A stretch of DNA of 24,829 bases from Methanobacterium sp. UBA176 (lineage in GTDB: Archaea; Methanobacteriota; Methanobacteria; Methanobacteriales; Methanobacteriaceae). Shown one piece after another: positions 15,935 to 23,416 of the stretch. The DNA lies in assembly GCA_002505765.1 (NCBI GenBank), contig DAVZ01000050.1:10001-34829 (forward strand), read 5' to 3'. Position numbers and translations under genes: made by a program. The notes under the pieces are model-generated. The model saw only the letters and a list, made by a program, of their open reading frames with translations, made no database searches and was not told where the DNA came from. How positions within the stretch are numbered: position 1 is the first letter of the stretch; every line of letters begins with the position of its first letter.

Positions 15935-17062
15935 ATGCCACCAAAAAACTCAAATAACTGGGATTCGTTACGTGAAAAAATAATTGGACTTGGAGAGAGA
16001 TCAGTTCATAAAAGTTACTATCCTGAACTTCAACAACAGATAAACAAATTAAAAAGATTCAGGACTCTTTTAGATCAAACTAACGATATAATTTTTCTTT
16101 TAGATGTATCATCTCACTTAATTGTAGATCTAAATAAATCTGCATTTGAACAGCTTGGATATTCTCCAAATGAACTGCTTAAAATGCCTATAGAGGATTT
16201 AATTGACCCACAAGAGTTATATCAAACGAAAGAACTATTCTATGAACTAAATAAAAGCAGAGAACCTCAAAACAGAAGGACCATTACTACAAACTTTCTT
16301 AAAAAGAATGACCAGAAAATACCAGTGGAAATCAGTGTTAGCATGGTTGAATTTAGCGACGATTTATATGCTGTTATAGTTGCTAGAGATATAACTGAGC
16401 GTAAACAAGCAGAAAAGCAAATTAATATATCTCTAAAGGAAAAAGAAGTGTTATTAAAGGAAATCCATCATAGAGTAAAAAATAATATGCAAATTATTAG
16501 TTCTCTTTTAAATTTACAATCATTTTATATTGATGATAAAGAATCTTTTGAAGTATTTAAGGAAAGTCAAAACCGTATTAAATCAATGGCGCTTATTCAC
16601 GAAAAATTATATCAATCTAAAGATTTAACAGAAATAGATTTTGCAGAATATATAAGTAATCTGGTGTTTAATTTATTCAAATCATATTCTGTTAATTCAA
16701 AAATTATAAAGCGTTCGATTAATGTTGAAGATGCCTTATTCGATATTGATACATCAATTCCATGTGGGTTGATTATAAATGAACTGGTGTCAAACAGTCT
16801 AAAGTATGCATTTCCAGATGGCCAAAGGGGTGAAATTAAAATTGATCTTCGTTTAGACAATGGAAAATCTATACTAACTGTAAGTGATAATGGTATTGGA
16901 CTTCCAGAAGATGTAGATTTTCAAAATACGGGATCATTAGGGTTAAGATTAGTAAAAATCCTCGTTAATCAAATTAATGGTGAATTACATATTAATAAAT
17001 CCGAAGGGACATCATTTACAATTGAGTTTACAAAAAAACTACCATACGAAGAAAGAATTTAA
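15935..17062 (+). CDS. PAS-domain sensor histidine kinase (HisKA_2 type), partner of ErcA-like protein
   Basis: Soluble kinase of 375 aa with no membrane helix. A PAS domain (about 40-155; GYSPNELLKMPIEDLIDP, closing with DITERKQAE) precedes the HisKA_2 motif EIHHRVKNNMQIISSLLNLQ with His near 178-179. An ATPase domain follows with N-box IINELVSNSLKYAFP and G1 box DNGIGLP, ending SEGTSFTIEF. It lacks the 32-residue insert found in its paralogue at 1181, so it shows the uninterrupted form. AGGT lies about 10 nt before the ATG. Being 34 nt behind the ErcA-like gene, it is very likely co-transcribed. No receiver-domain protein is adjacent. Confidence 0.87.
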   Translation: MPPKNSNNWDSLREKIIGLGERSVHKSYYPELQQQINKLKRFRTLLDQTNDIIFLLDVSSHLIVDLNKSAFEQLGYSPNELLKMPIEDLIDPQELYQTKELFYELNKSREPQNRRTITTNFLKKNDQKIPVEISVSMVEFSDDLYAVIVARDITERKQAEKQINISLKEKEVLLKEIHHRVKNNMQIISSLLNLQSFYIDDKESFEVFKESQNRIKSMALIHEKLYQSKDLTEIDFAEYISNLVFNLFKSYSVNSKIIKRSINVEDALFDIDTSIPCGLIINELVSNSLKYAFPDGQRGEIKIDLRLDNGKSILTVSDNGIGLPEDVDFQNTGSLGLRLVKILVNQINGELHINKSEGTSFTIEFTKKLPYEERI

Positions 17063-17104
17063 AAAAATACTTTTAGAAAATGCCATTTACTGTATATGGA
17101 CTTA

Positions 17105-17116
17105 AATCTTTTTTTG
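17105..17116 (+). terminator. T-run after the kinase
   Basis: A T7 run in ATCTTTTTTTGG, about 45 nt past the kinase stop and before the TATA box of the next gene, fits an archaeal oligo-T terminator. Confidence 0.35.
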
Positions 17117-17162
17117 GAATAAAAGCTAAATAATACTCGTTTTTTGCCTGAACCAGAAAGTA

Positions 17163-17172
17163 TTTTATATAT
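17163..17172 (+). promoter_or_regulatory. TATA box for the M50 protease gene
   Basis: TTTTATATAT is centred about 24-27 nt before the ATG codons at 17191 and 17194, and no SD is present. This spacing predicts transcription starting at or next to the start codon, that is, a leaderless message. Confidence 0.5.
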
Positions 17173-17190
17173 TGATTTACATTTAAAAAT

Positions 17191-17817
17191 ATGATGAAAT
17201 TCACTGCTTCAGAAATCAGAGATCTTATAATTTCATTGATTGTTATATCATTCGCTTTTGCGCTACTGTTAAGTGGTAGAAGTATAGGTCTTGCTATAAC
17301 CTTGATACCCATTACATTAATTGTAGTTGGATTTGGATTTGTATTCCACGAACTTGCACATAAATTCGTGGCAATTAGATATGGATATTGGGCAGAATAT
17401 AAAATGTGGATTGAAGGCTTGTTTTTATGTTTGGTTACCGCATATTTTGGATTTGTTTTTGCAGCCCCGGGAGCAGTTTATATTCATGGAGAATATCTAA
17501 GTAAAAAGGAAAATGGGATAATATCTATTGCCGGATCGGTGACTAATCTTATTTTTGCAATAATTTTCCTGCTGATATTTATTTCCATGCCTTTAAATTA
17601 TACTACCATTTTAATTTCAGGTAATTTATATAATTGGGCATTTTTAGGGATGTTTATAAATGGATTCCTTGCCTTTTTCAATCAGTTGCCCCTCTTTGGC
17701 CTTGATGGCTCCAAGGTTATTAGATGGAATCCTTTAGTCTGGATAATAATCGTAGTTGTTTCATTAGGATTTGTGGCTATGGGCTATTTCCCTTACCTTT
17801 TATCATTAATAGTATAA
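17191..17817 (+). CDS. M50 family membrane metalloprotease (site-2 protease-like)
   Basis: Polytopic membrane protein (208 aa) with the zinc motif HELAH (residues 53-57) inside a hydrophobic segment. The second motif, NQLPLFGLDGSKV (Asp172), supplies the third ligand. About six hydrophobic segments are visible. It is expected to cleave transmembrane segments within the bilayer; the short form without PDZ or CBS domains is common in archaea. The message looks leaderless (TATA at 17163). The YcaO gene starts 25 nt downstream on the same strand, so co-transcription is plausible although no functional link is known. Confidence 0.85.
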   Translation: MMKFTASEIRDLIISLIVISFAFALLLSGRSIGLAITLIPITLIVVGFGFVFHELAHKFVAIRYGYWAEYKMWIEGLFLCLVTAYFGFVFAAPGAVYIHGEYLSKKENGIISIAGSVTNLIFAIIFLLIFISMPLNYTTILISGNLYNWAFLGMFINGFLAFFNQLPLFGLDGSKVIRWNPLVWIIIVVVSLGFVAMGYFPYLLSLIV

Positions 17818-17842
17818 TTCAAAGAATTCAATGTGATCGTAA

Positions 17843-19048
17843 ATGTTTAAAGATATCCCAGTAAAATATTTCGAATGCGCTCACAGAGCAATGGCTCCAG
17901 AAGAGACAATAAAATGGGTAAAGGATAAATTAAAAGCTGCTGGAGTGACCAGAGTAACCGAGATCACCCATCTTGACAGGGTAGGGATTCCTGTATTCTC
18001 TGCCATACGTCCCACTGCCGAAGAAGGCGCTGTAAGCATATACGCAGGCAAAGGAGCTACACAGGACCAGGCAAAGGCATCTGCAATGATGGAAGCATTT
18101 GAAAGGTATTCAGCAGAAGTAAAGGAACATGAAAAAGGAAATTCATTTTTATGCAGCAGTTTTCAAGAGACAGGTGAATTTATAGATCCCAAATCCCTTA
18201 TTTTACCACCTTTACCTTTTGATTTGCAAAAAAAAGAATTAAATTGGATAAAAGCGATTAATATTAAAAACGATTCTGAATGTATGGTACCTGCAGATGC
18301 AGTATATCACCCTTATAATGTCACTGATGGCCCTAATTTATTTAAATCCAACACCAATGGCCTTGCCTCCGGAAATTTAATAGAAGAAGCTGTATTTCAC
18401 GGCATGACCGAAGTTATTGAAAGGGATGCATGGAGCCTGTTTGAGATTAAAAGAAGAAAGGCTCCCGAAATAGACCCGGAAACAATTAAAAACCCTTTAA
18501 TAAACGAGCTTCTGGAGAAGTTCAATAAAACTGGCATCCATGTAAAAATCGTTAATTTAACATCTGATGTTGAGGTAACAACAATTGCCGCTGTTTCAGA
18601 CGATACAGTCTTAAAAGACCCTGCACTACTAACTCTGGGGGTTGGAACACATTTAGATCCCGAAATAGCAGTGATGAGAGCTTTAACAGAGGTAGCTCAA
18701 AGTAGAGCCACCCAGATCCACGGTACAAGGGAAGATACAACCCGTGCTGTTTTTATGAGGAAGGCTGGCTACAAGCGGATGAAACGCATTAACAAACACT
18801 GGTTTGGGGAATTAGAAGAAGTTATTAATCTTGATGAAATCAAGAACTACGCAGGTAAATCATTTAAGGAAGATATTGAAACTACATTAAAGTTACTGAA
18901 AAAAGCAGGCTTTGAAGACATATTATTTGTTGATCTTACAAAGCCAGAGATTGAAATACCTGTTGTAAGGGTCATAATTCCGGGAATGGAAGTTTATTCT
19001 GTAGATCCTGAAAGAGTAGGGAAAAGACTTGTCAGAAAGAAGATTTAA
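17843..19048 (+). CDS. ycaO: YcaO-type McrA-glycine thioamidation protein (methanogenesis marker 1)
   Basis: ATP-dependent YcaO enzyme (401 aa) of the methanogen-specific branch, which installs the thioglycine of the methyl-coenzyme M reductase alpha subunit with or without TfuA. Visible features include GKGATQDQAKASAMMEAFER (ATP/Mg-binding helix), SNTNGLASGN, EAVFHGMTEVIERDAW and LTEVAQSRATQIHG, plus a C-terminal conserved PVVRVIIPGMEVY. Length is typical. GTGATCGTAA precedes the ATG as SD. No tfuA gene is in the window. This gene is strong evidence for a methanogen host. The following molybdo-oxidoreductase relic begins at its stop codon. Confidence 0.92.
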   Translation: MFKDIPVKYFECAHRAMAPEETIKWVKDKLKAAGVTRVTEITHLDRVGIPVFSAIRPTAEEGAVSIYAGKGATQDQAKASAMMEAFERYSAEVKEHEKGNSFLCSSFQETGEFIDPKSLILPPLPFDLQKKELNWIKAINIKNDSECMVPADAVYHPYNVTDGPNLFKSNTNGLASGNLIEEAVFHGMTEVIERDAWSLFEIKRRKAPEIDPETIKNPLINELLEKFNKTGIHVKIVNLTSDVEVTTIAAVSDDTVLKDPALLTLGVGTHLDPEIAVMRALTEVAQSRATQIHGTREDTTRAVFMRKAGYKRMKRINKHWFGELEEVINLDEIKNYAGKSFKEDIETTLKLLKKAGFEDILFVDLTKPEIEIPVVRVIIPGMEVYSVDPERVGKRLVRKKI

Positions 19049-19928
19049 AAGATACTTCGCCGGAGATAGCGGTTTTAACTATTCTTGTTCTTATTTCCGG
19101 TCTTGGAATTACTCATTATACAACTATAGAGTATATAACATCAGGATTATTATCTAAAAATGCAGCTTTCTGGATTCATTTTTTTACTCATTCCATTTGT
19201 GATTTTATTCATTCTTCATATTTTTATTAATCCAATTCTAAGAATATTGAGTGATGAAAAATCTAAAAATAGATTAATAATGCAAAAAGAAAAAATTGTT
19301 TTTATTCTGATAACCATAACAGTTATTGGAATCTCTATTTACGTCATTTCAAGTCAATTTGGTCCAACAAAACCTATAAAGCTTGATAATGTAGAAATAA
19401 AAGAGTACAAGGGGCAAAAACTTTCATCTTTTAACGATTTTAGAGAAAAATCAATAAAAGAGCCCCAATATATCAATATAACTAATTACAAACTTGAAGT
19501 TACAGGATTGGTTAGTAATCCTCAAAATTACACCTATAATGAGGTTATATGCCGTCAAAACAATGAAAAAGTGGTGAAATTAGACTGTGTTGAAGGATGG
19601 GATGTTACTATTCTATGGAAGGAATTCTGGTAAAAGATATCTTAAAAGAAGCTAACCCAAATCCAAATGCCAATACTGTGATATTCTACGCTTATGACGG
19701 GTATTCAACTTCATTTCCACTTGATTATCTAAAAAACAACAATATATTGCTGACATATAAAATGAACAACGTCACAATCCCGCCAGAACGCGGTTTTCCT
19801 TTTCAGTTGTTGTAGAAAGCAAATGGGGCTACAAATGGATTAAATGGATAACGAAAATCGAATCATCCGACGATCCCAATTATAAGGGCTACTGGGAAAG
19901 CAGGGGTTATTCAAATTCTGGAGTTTAA
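19045..19928 (+). pseudogene. Membrane-anchored molybdopterin oxidoreductase, three frameshifts
   Basis: Three or four reading-frame pieces join into one protein. The membrane part reads DTSPEIAVLTILVLISGLG, then NAAFWIH, then (after a shift in a T-run near 19180) IPFVILFILHIFINPILRIL. A sulfite-oxidase-fold domain follows with LDCVEGWDVTILW holding the molybdenum-ligand Cys. A lost G near 19617 shifts the frame to EGILVKDILKEANPN, and a lost G near 19807 gives VVESKWGYKWIKW to the stop at 19926-19928. There are no point stops, only 1-nt slips in homopolymers. So this is either a recent pseudogene or an assembly with homopolymer errors. No start codon is visible for the first piece, whose frame opens inside ycaO. 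Confidence 0.75.
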
Positions 19929-19959
19929 ATGAGAGTTTACAGTAAAAATTATAAAATGA

Positions 19960-20406
19960 TTATTTTTGAAAAGAACCCATTATAAACTTTTTTGTAGCTT
20001 TCCAATGGATATGAATATGAAAAATCAAGGTAATGGCCATGATCACGCTTAATTCAACGTGCCAGAAAAGTAAATTGAAATCAAGAGGAAACTGGAGCTT
20101 ATAATCGGATAATAACGTTAATACTATCCCGCTGCTTCCAGAAAATAAAAAACTCCCCAATAGGATGATACTCCATATTCGCTTAAAGGTACGTCTTTTA
20201 ATGGTTTTTATGTCAAACAAAAGATATGTAAAAAGATAAATTATAAACAAGCTTATTATAATGGGTAAAATATTGTATTCTGGATTATATCCTTCTCCTC
20301 TTGCAGAATTGGAATCCTGGCCAGTTTGCTGATTGTCATCCTGTGCATATACTGCAGGAAGAGCTAAAAAAGAAATTATAAGCAGAACTATTAATATATT
20401 TTTCAT
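19960..20406 (-). CDS. Secreted-leader, four-helix membrane protein with paired histidines (putative heme-binding)
   Basis: A 148-aa protein. A signal peptide (MKNILIVLLIISFLALPAVYA) precedes an acidic/Q-rich extracellular stretch and three membrane helices, with FWHVELS and FHIHIHW carrying histidines in successive helices. The pattern resembles b-type cytochrome four-helix proteins (DUF4405/YedZ-like), but I cannot confirm the family. It is clearly homologous to the preceding protein (20411). ATG 20406 has a full AGGTGAT SD; the in-frame upstream extension overlaps the neighbour and is rejected. It sits 4 nt behind that gene and converges on the molybdo-oxidoreductase relic, whose own membrane part shows FW-x-H and LHIF. 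A shared electron-transfer role is my inference. Confidence 0.65.
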   Translation of the reverse strand: MKNILIVLLIISFLALPAVYAQDDNQQTGQDSNSARGEGYNPEYNILPIIISLFIIYLFTYLLFDIKTIKRRTFKRIWSIILLGSFLFSGSSGIVLTLLSDYKLQFPLDFNLLFWHVELSVIMAITLIFHIHIHWKATKKFIMGSFQK

Positions 20407-20410
20407 TATA

Positions 20411-20728
20411 TCACCTAATTCCCAGTGTAATTTTCTTAAATGAACTCCAGTAAAGATAAATGTGGATAGTTGCAACTGAAACAAACGCTATTCCCACTTC
20501 AACGTGCCAGAACAATATGCTGAAGGCCAGTGCAGAATTTATATTGTATTCTACAAGAATGGTAAGAATGAGTCCAATGGACATTAAGATTAAAGAATTT
20601 AAAAGAATTATTATATTCCATATTCTCAAATGTGTCCCTTTAGTAATCTTATTTTCATTATAAAGGACGCGTGTTATGAAATAGGTAAATATAACCATAG
20701 CTGATATTGGAATAAATTCGTATGACAT
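20411..20728 (-). CDS. Small membrane protein with paired histidines, paralogue of 19960 product
   Basis: A 105-aa membrane protein with three hydrophobic segments (about 4-20, 36-60, 68-92). FWHVEVG and IHIYLYW occupy the same places as FWHVELS and FHIHIHW in the downstream protein, and flanking residues (RIWNIILL against RIWSIILL; SFKKITLG against ATKKFIMG) show a tandem duplication. It lacks the signal peptide and acidic stretch. No SD precedes the ATG; TTAATTATATATTA lies just upstream and may be a TATA element for a nearly leaderless message. Heme binding through the histidines is plausible but unproven. Confidence 0.62.
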   Translation of the reverse strand: MSYEFIPISAMVIFTYFITRVLYNENKITKGTHLRIWNIIILLNSLILMSIGLILTILVEYNINSALAFSILFWHVEVGIAFVSVATIHIYLYWSSFKKITLGIR

Positions 20729-20812
20729 TAATATATAATTAAAGAAACCGGTATAAATTTTTAGCTGATTACTACATTAAGAATAATTATCGTCCATATA
20801 ATCCCCAATTAA

Positions 20813-20944
20813 TTATAGTGGATAGCATAACTTATTACACAAATTATTTTTGGATAATTCAATAAATCACGTTTAATCCTGTTTAAAGCACGATATGTTA
20901 GTTATAGAATTGGAAAGTTTAAAACATTTGATTATTCACTATAA
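20813..20944. repeat. Dispersed ~132-bp repeat, copy B, with terminal inverted repeats
   Basis: Aligns end to end with 4219-4344. Here the ends form an imperfect inverted repeat: TTATAGTGGATA (20813-20824) and TATTCACTATAA (20933-20944, reverse complement TTATAGTGAATA), 11 of 12 identical. ATTAA directly flanks both sides and might be a target duplication, though AT-richness weakens this. No coding sequence inside. Fits a MITE-like element or the relic ends of an insertion sequence. Confidence 0.7.
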
Positions 20945-20956
20945 ATTAATTAAAGT

Positions 20957-21567
20957 ATGGTTATGGATTCAAAACTTTGGAGAATAGCTTAAATCTGGCC
21001 TATTTTACAATAATCTAATAACATTGCAAGGGAATTGTATCTGTTTTTGCAGGGATACAGTTAATATATCTCTCATGGTTTTGGGCTTGATAGTGCAGTT
21101 GAGTCATTTCAGCAGTTGCAGTTGCCTGGAGGTTTAGAAAACACTATAAAATCGGGAAATCTGAAGAAAAAAAGGTCGATGGGAGAGCCCTAAAATATAT
21201 AGGTTACACTTTCTTATTTTAGTCGCTTATGTGCTCTATGTATCAATTAAAAAACTTTATACCGCAGATTTCTGAACCAAGTCTATCAGGGATATTAATA
21301 ACTACTGCATCCCTAATTGCAATGCAACATTATTCTACTATAAATATCAAACTGGAAAGCTTTAAAAAACAGGAGTAAATTGCTGATTCTAAAGAAACCC
21401 TTGCTTGCTTATTTTTATCTGTAGCTGTACTTACTGGCCTTTTAACCTATTACTTTTACGGCTTCTGGAAGGCTGATCCTATTATTGGATTTCTGGTTGT
21501 TGTTATTCTTTTTAAGGGAAGGTAATAAATTATTGAAGACTATATTAATATTAAAGGAATGAAATGA
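20957..21567 (+). pseudogene. Decayed cation-efflux-like (CDF-related) membrane protein
   Basis: Pieces in shifting + strand frames assemble into a CDF-like membrane protein: SLNLAYFTII, GIVSVFAGI, then a segment expected to read GLDSAVE. Next come ISAVAVAWRFRKHYKIGKSE, KKVDGRALKYIGYTFL, LILVAYVLYVSIKKLYTADF and EPSLSGILITTASLIAMQ. The relic ends with ADSKETLACLFLSVAVLTGL and YYFYGFWKADPIIGFLVVVI, running to IIEDY and a stop at 21565-21567. Several in-frame stops (for example after KKQE and after FKGR) and frameshifts make it non-functional. It starts about 12 nt after repeat copy B, mirroring the marR relic that adjoins copy A. The exact 5' limit is uncertain. Confidence 0.65.
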
Positions 21568-21676
21568 TTTATAACTGATTAAATACCTTTAAAGTTAATA
21601 ATAAACCCGTTCTTATCTTAATAATAAAACAATGCTGGTATTATTACTATTAGTATTGAATGATGTCTAAAAGTTA

Positions 21677-21686
21677 AGTATATATG
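21677..21686 (+). promoter_or_regulatory. TATA box for the lipoprotein gene
   Basis: AAGTATATATGC lies about 45 nt before the ATG at 21731, leaving room for a short leader that ends in a strong SD, GGGGGATTAG. Confidence 0.45.
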
Positions 21687-21730
21687 CATCAGAAACAATA
21701 ACGATTCTTATAAATAAAAAGGGGGATTAG

Positions 21731-22294
21731 ATGAAAAAATTTACATTTCTTATTATTGCAATTTTAGCTTTAGTAGTTTTTGCATCTGGATGTACTGATT
21801 CTGGAAATACAAATCAAACATCTCAACCTACAGTGCCTACAAAAGAATATTCTGGTAATGGTATATCTTTCAGCTATCCTGAAAGCTGGCAGCAGTTAGA
21901 ACAGATATCATCACCAAATGCTCTTGTAGCTTTTGGAGACCCGAGTTCAGTTGATTCAGCGACAAATAATGTTAATACCCTTGTTGTTATCCAATCTATT
22001 CCAATGCCATCAGGTTCAACACTCAAAGAAGTGTACGATGCGACATACGCACAATTTAAAGCCACAGATTCAAGCTTCCAGCAGATTTCTGATAGTACAA
22101 CAACCGTTGATGGAACCACAGCCTATGTAAATACACATATGGTGGATGTTAGCGGAGTTCAAAAGCAGGAAAAAGCAGTATGGCTTGAAAAGAACGGCAA
22201 TATATACGTAATACTATGTGGAGCATTACCAAGCGCCTTTGAAACCCAGCAGAAAAACTTTGATGCGATAATCAACACATTTAAAGTACACTAA
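21731..22294 (+). CDS. PsbP-related lipoprotein
   Basis: Cell-surface lipoprotein of 187 aa. The signal peptide ends in FASGC, a lipobox with Cys21 as the anchor, followed by a Ser/Thr/Gln-rich linker. A single domain then opens with GISFSYPESWQQLE and closes with KNFDAIINTFKV, the pattern of PsbP-like/DUF1795 proteins that are frequent in Methanobacteriales. The role is unknown. GGGGGA precedes the ATG by about 5 nt. It appears monocistronic: a T-run follows the stop and a relic precedes it. Confidence 0.8.
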   Translation: MKKFTFLIIAILALVVFASGCTDSGNTNQTSQPTVPTKEYSGNGISFSYPESWQQLEQISSPNALVAFGDPSSVDSATNNVNTLVVIQSIPMPSGSTLKEVYDATYAQFKATDSSFQQISDSTTTVDGTTAYVNTHMVDVSGVQKQEKAVWLEKNGNIYVILCGALPSAFETQQKNFDAIINTFKVH

Positions 22295-22295
22295 A

Positions 22296-22322
22296 AACTT
22301 TTTTTCCTTTATTATTTTTTTA
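22296..22322 (+). terminator. Oligo-T terminator after the lipoprotein gene
   Basis: T-runs CTTTTTTTCC and ATTTTTTT directly follow the stop, as expected for archaeal intrinsic termination, and come before the pth2 leader. Confidence 0.5.
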
Positions 22323-22422
22323 AAAATTTTATTTAGTGATAGATATATTAATAAGCAGTTATTATATTTTAAATCATTAAATTCCATTAAAAATACACTT
22401 ATTTTCTTATTACGGTGAAAAA

Positions 22423-22761
22423 ATGAAACAAGTCATGGTCATAAGAACAGATCTGAAAATGGGCAAGGGAAAAATTGCTGCTCAAGCGTGTCATGGGAGT
22501 TTAGGTGCATATAAGCGTGCGGATGAAAAAGTCATCGACAAATGGGAATCAGAAGGTGAAAAGAAGGTTGTTGTTAAGGCCAGTGATCTAAGGGAGCTCT
22601 ATGAAATATACGAACTGGTAAAAAATACTGATATCCCATATTATCTGGTGCAGGACGCTGGAAGGACGGAACTACCAAAAGGAACAGTTACATGCCTGGG
22701 AATTGGCCCTGATGAGGATGAAAAGATAGATAAGATTACAGATGAATTGAAACTATTATAA
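22423..22761 (+). CDS. pth2: Peptidyl-tRNA hydrolase, archaeal type (Pth2)
   Basis: Frees tRNA from prematurely released peptidyl-tRNA. At 112 aa it is the usual Pth2 length, with KQVMVIRTDLKMGKGKIAAQACHGSLGAY at the N-terminus (catalytic Lys and His region). VVVKASDLRELYEI and YYLVQDAGRTELPKGTVTCLGIGP follow, the Asp/Thr-containing active loop. GGTGA lies 5 nt before the ATG. It starts a run of same-strand housekeeping genes: mfnE begins 13 nt later. Confidence 0.95.
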   Translation: MKQVMVIRTDLKMGKGKIAAQACHGSLGAYKRADEKVIDKWESEGEKKVVVKASDLRELYEIYELVKNTDIPYYLVQDAGRTELPKGTVTCLGIGPDEDEKIDKITDELKLL

Positions 22762-22774
22762 TTTAAGTGATTAA

Positions 22775-23416
22775 ATGGAATGGGTAGTTAAATTAGGGGG
22801 GAGTTTATTCCCTGAAGATGCAATCAGATTTTGTAAAGCCCTCATTGGAAAAAAAGCTCTTATTATCTGTGGTGGGGGGGAATTGGCAAATAAAATAAGG
22901 GAATATGACGAGGAAATCAAATTTTCGGATACCGCAGCCCATAAAACAGCCATTCTGTGCATGGATATTCTGGGAATTCTACTGGCTGATAAGATAGAAG
23001 AAGCTGAAGCTGTTTATTCATTAGAAAATGCAAAAAAAGTTTTAAATGAAGGTAAACTTCCTGTACTGCTACCATCTAAACTGTTAAAATACATTGACCC
23101 CCTTAAACATTCATGGAATGTAACTTCAGATTCCATATCAGTTTATATATCATGGCTTCTTAAAACCAAAATATTAATAGTAACAAATGTAGATGGTATA
23201 TATACAAAGGAACCATCCAATGATGGTGCAAAACTTATAAAAGATATAACTGCTAAAAAACTACTAAATTTTGGTGAAACATCGGTTGATGAAAACTTAC
23301 CTGAGCTATTGCTTAAATACAGATTAAATTGCTATGTTGTTAATGGAAAATATCCTGAAAGAGCTATTTCTATAATTGAAGGTAAAAGTTCTAGACACAC
23401 TTTTATTGGAGTTTGA
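22775..23416 (+). CDS. mfnE: Methanofuran biosynthesis kinase MfnE (amino acid kinase family)
   Basis: Amino-acid-kinase-fold enzyme (213 aa) matching MfnE, which phosphorylates [5-(aminomethyl)furan-3-yl]methyl phosphate to the diphosphate used in methanofuran synthesis. Motifs: WVVKLGGSLFPED (phosphate loop Lys/Gly), LIICGGGELANKIRE, NVTSDSISVYISWLL and IVTNVDGIYTKEP. The last helices end at FIGV. The gene follows pth2 by 13 nt, with AAGTGA-like sequence as a modest SD. Its stop codon abuts the first hairpin of the array at 23417, so the message leaves the gene straight into a chain of stem-loops. Confidence 0.87.
   Translation: MEWVVKLGGSLFPEDAIRFCKALIGKKALIICGGGELANKIREYDEEIKFSDTAAHKTAILCMDILGILLADKIEEAEAVYSLENAKKVLNEGKLPVLLPSKLLKYIDPLKHSWNVTSDSISVYISWLLKTKILIVTNVDGIYTKEPSNDGAKLIKDITAKKLLNFGETSVDENLPELLLKYRLNCYVVNGKYPERAISIIEGKSSRHTFIGV

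Noticed and set aside
17073..17312. Minus-strand 79-codon ORF
   Set aside because: Overlaps the kinase-M50 spacer and the M50 start antisense; no SD or family features.
19160..19633. Independent 157-aa membrane protein starting at ATG 19160
   Set aside because: Its N-terminus is a frameshift artefact; the upstream frame encodes the matching first helix and the downstream frame continues the molybdopterin domain.
21616..21656. Inverted AATAAT/ATTATT sequences before the lipoprotein
   Set aside because: Short, AT-only symmetry expected by chance in this composition.
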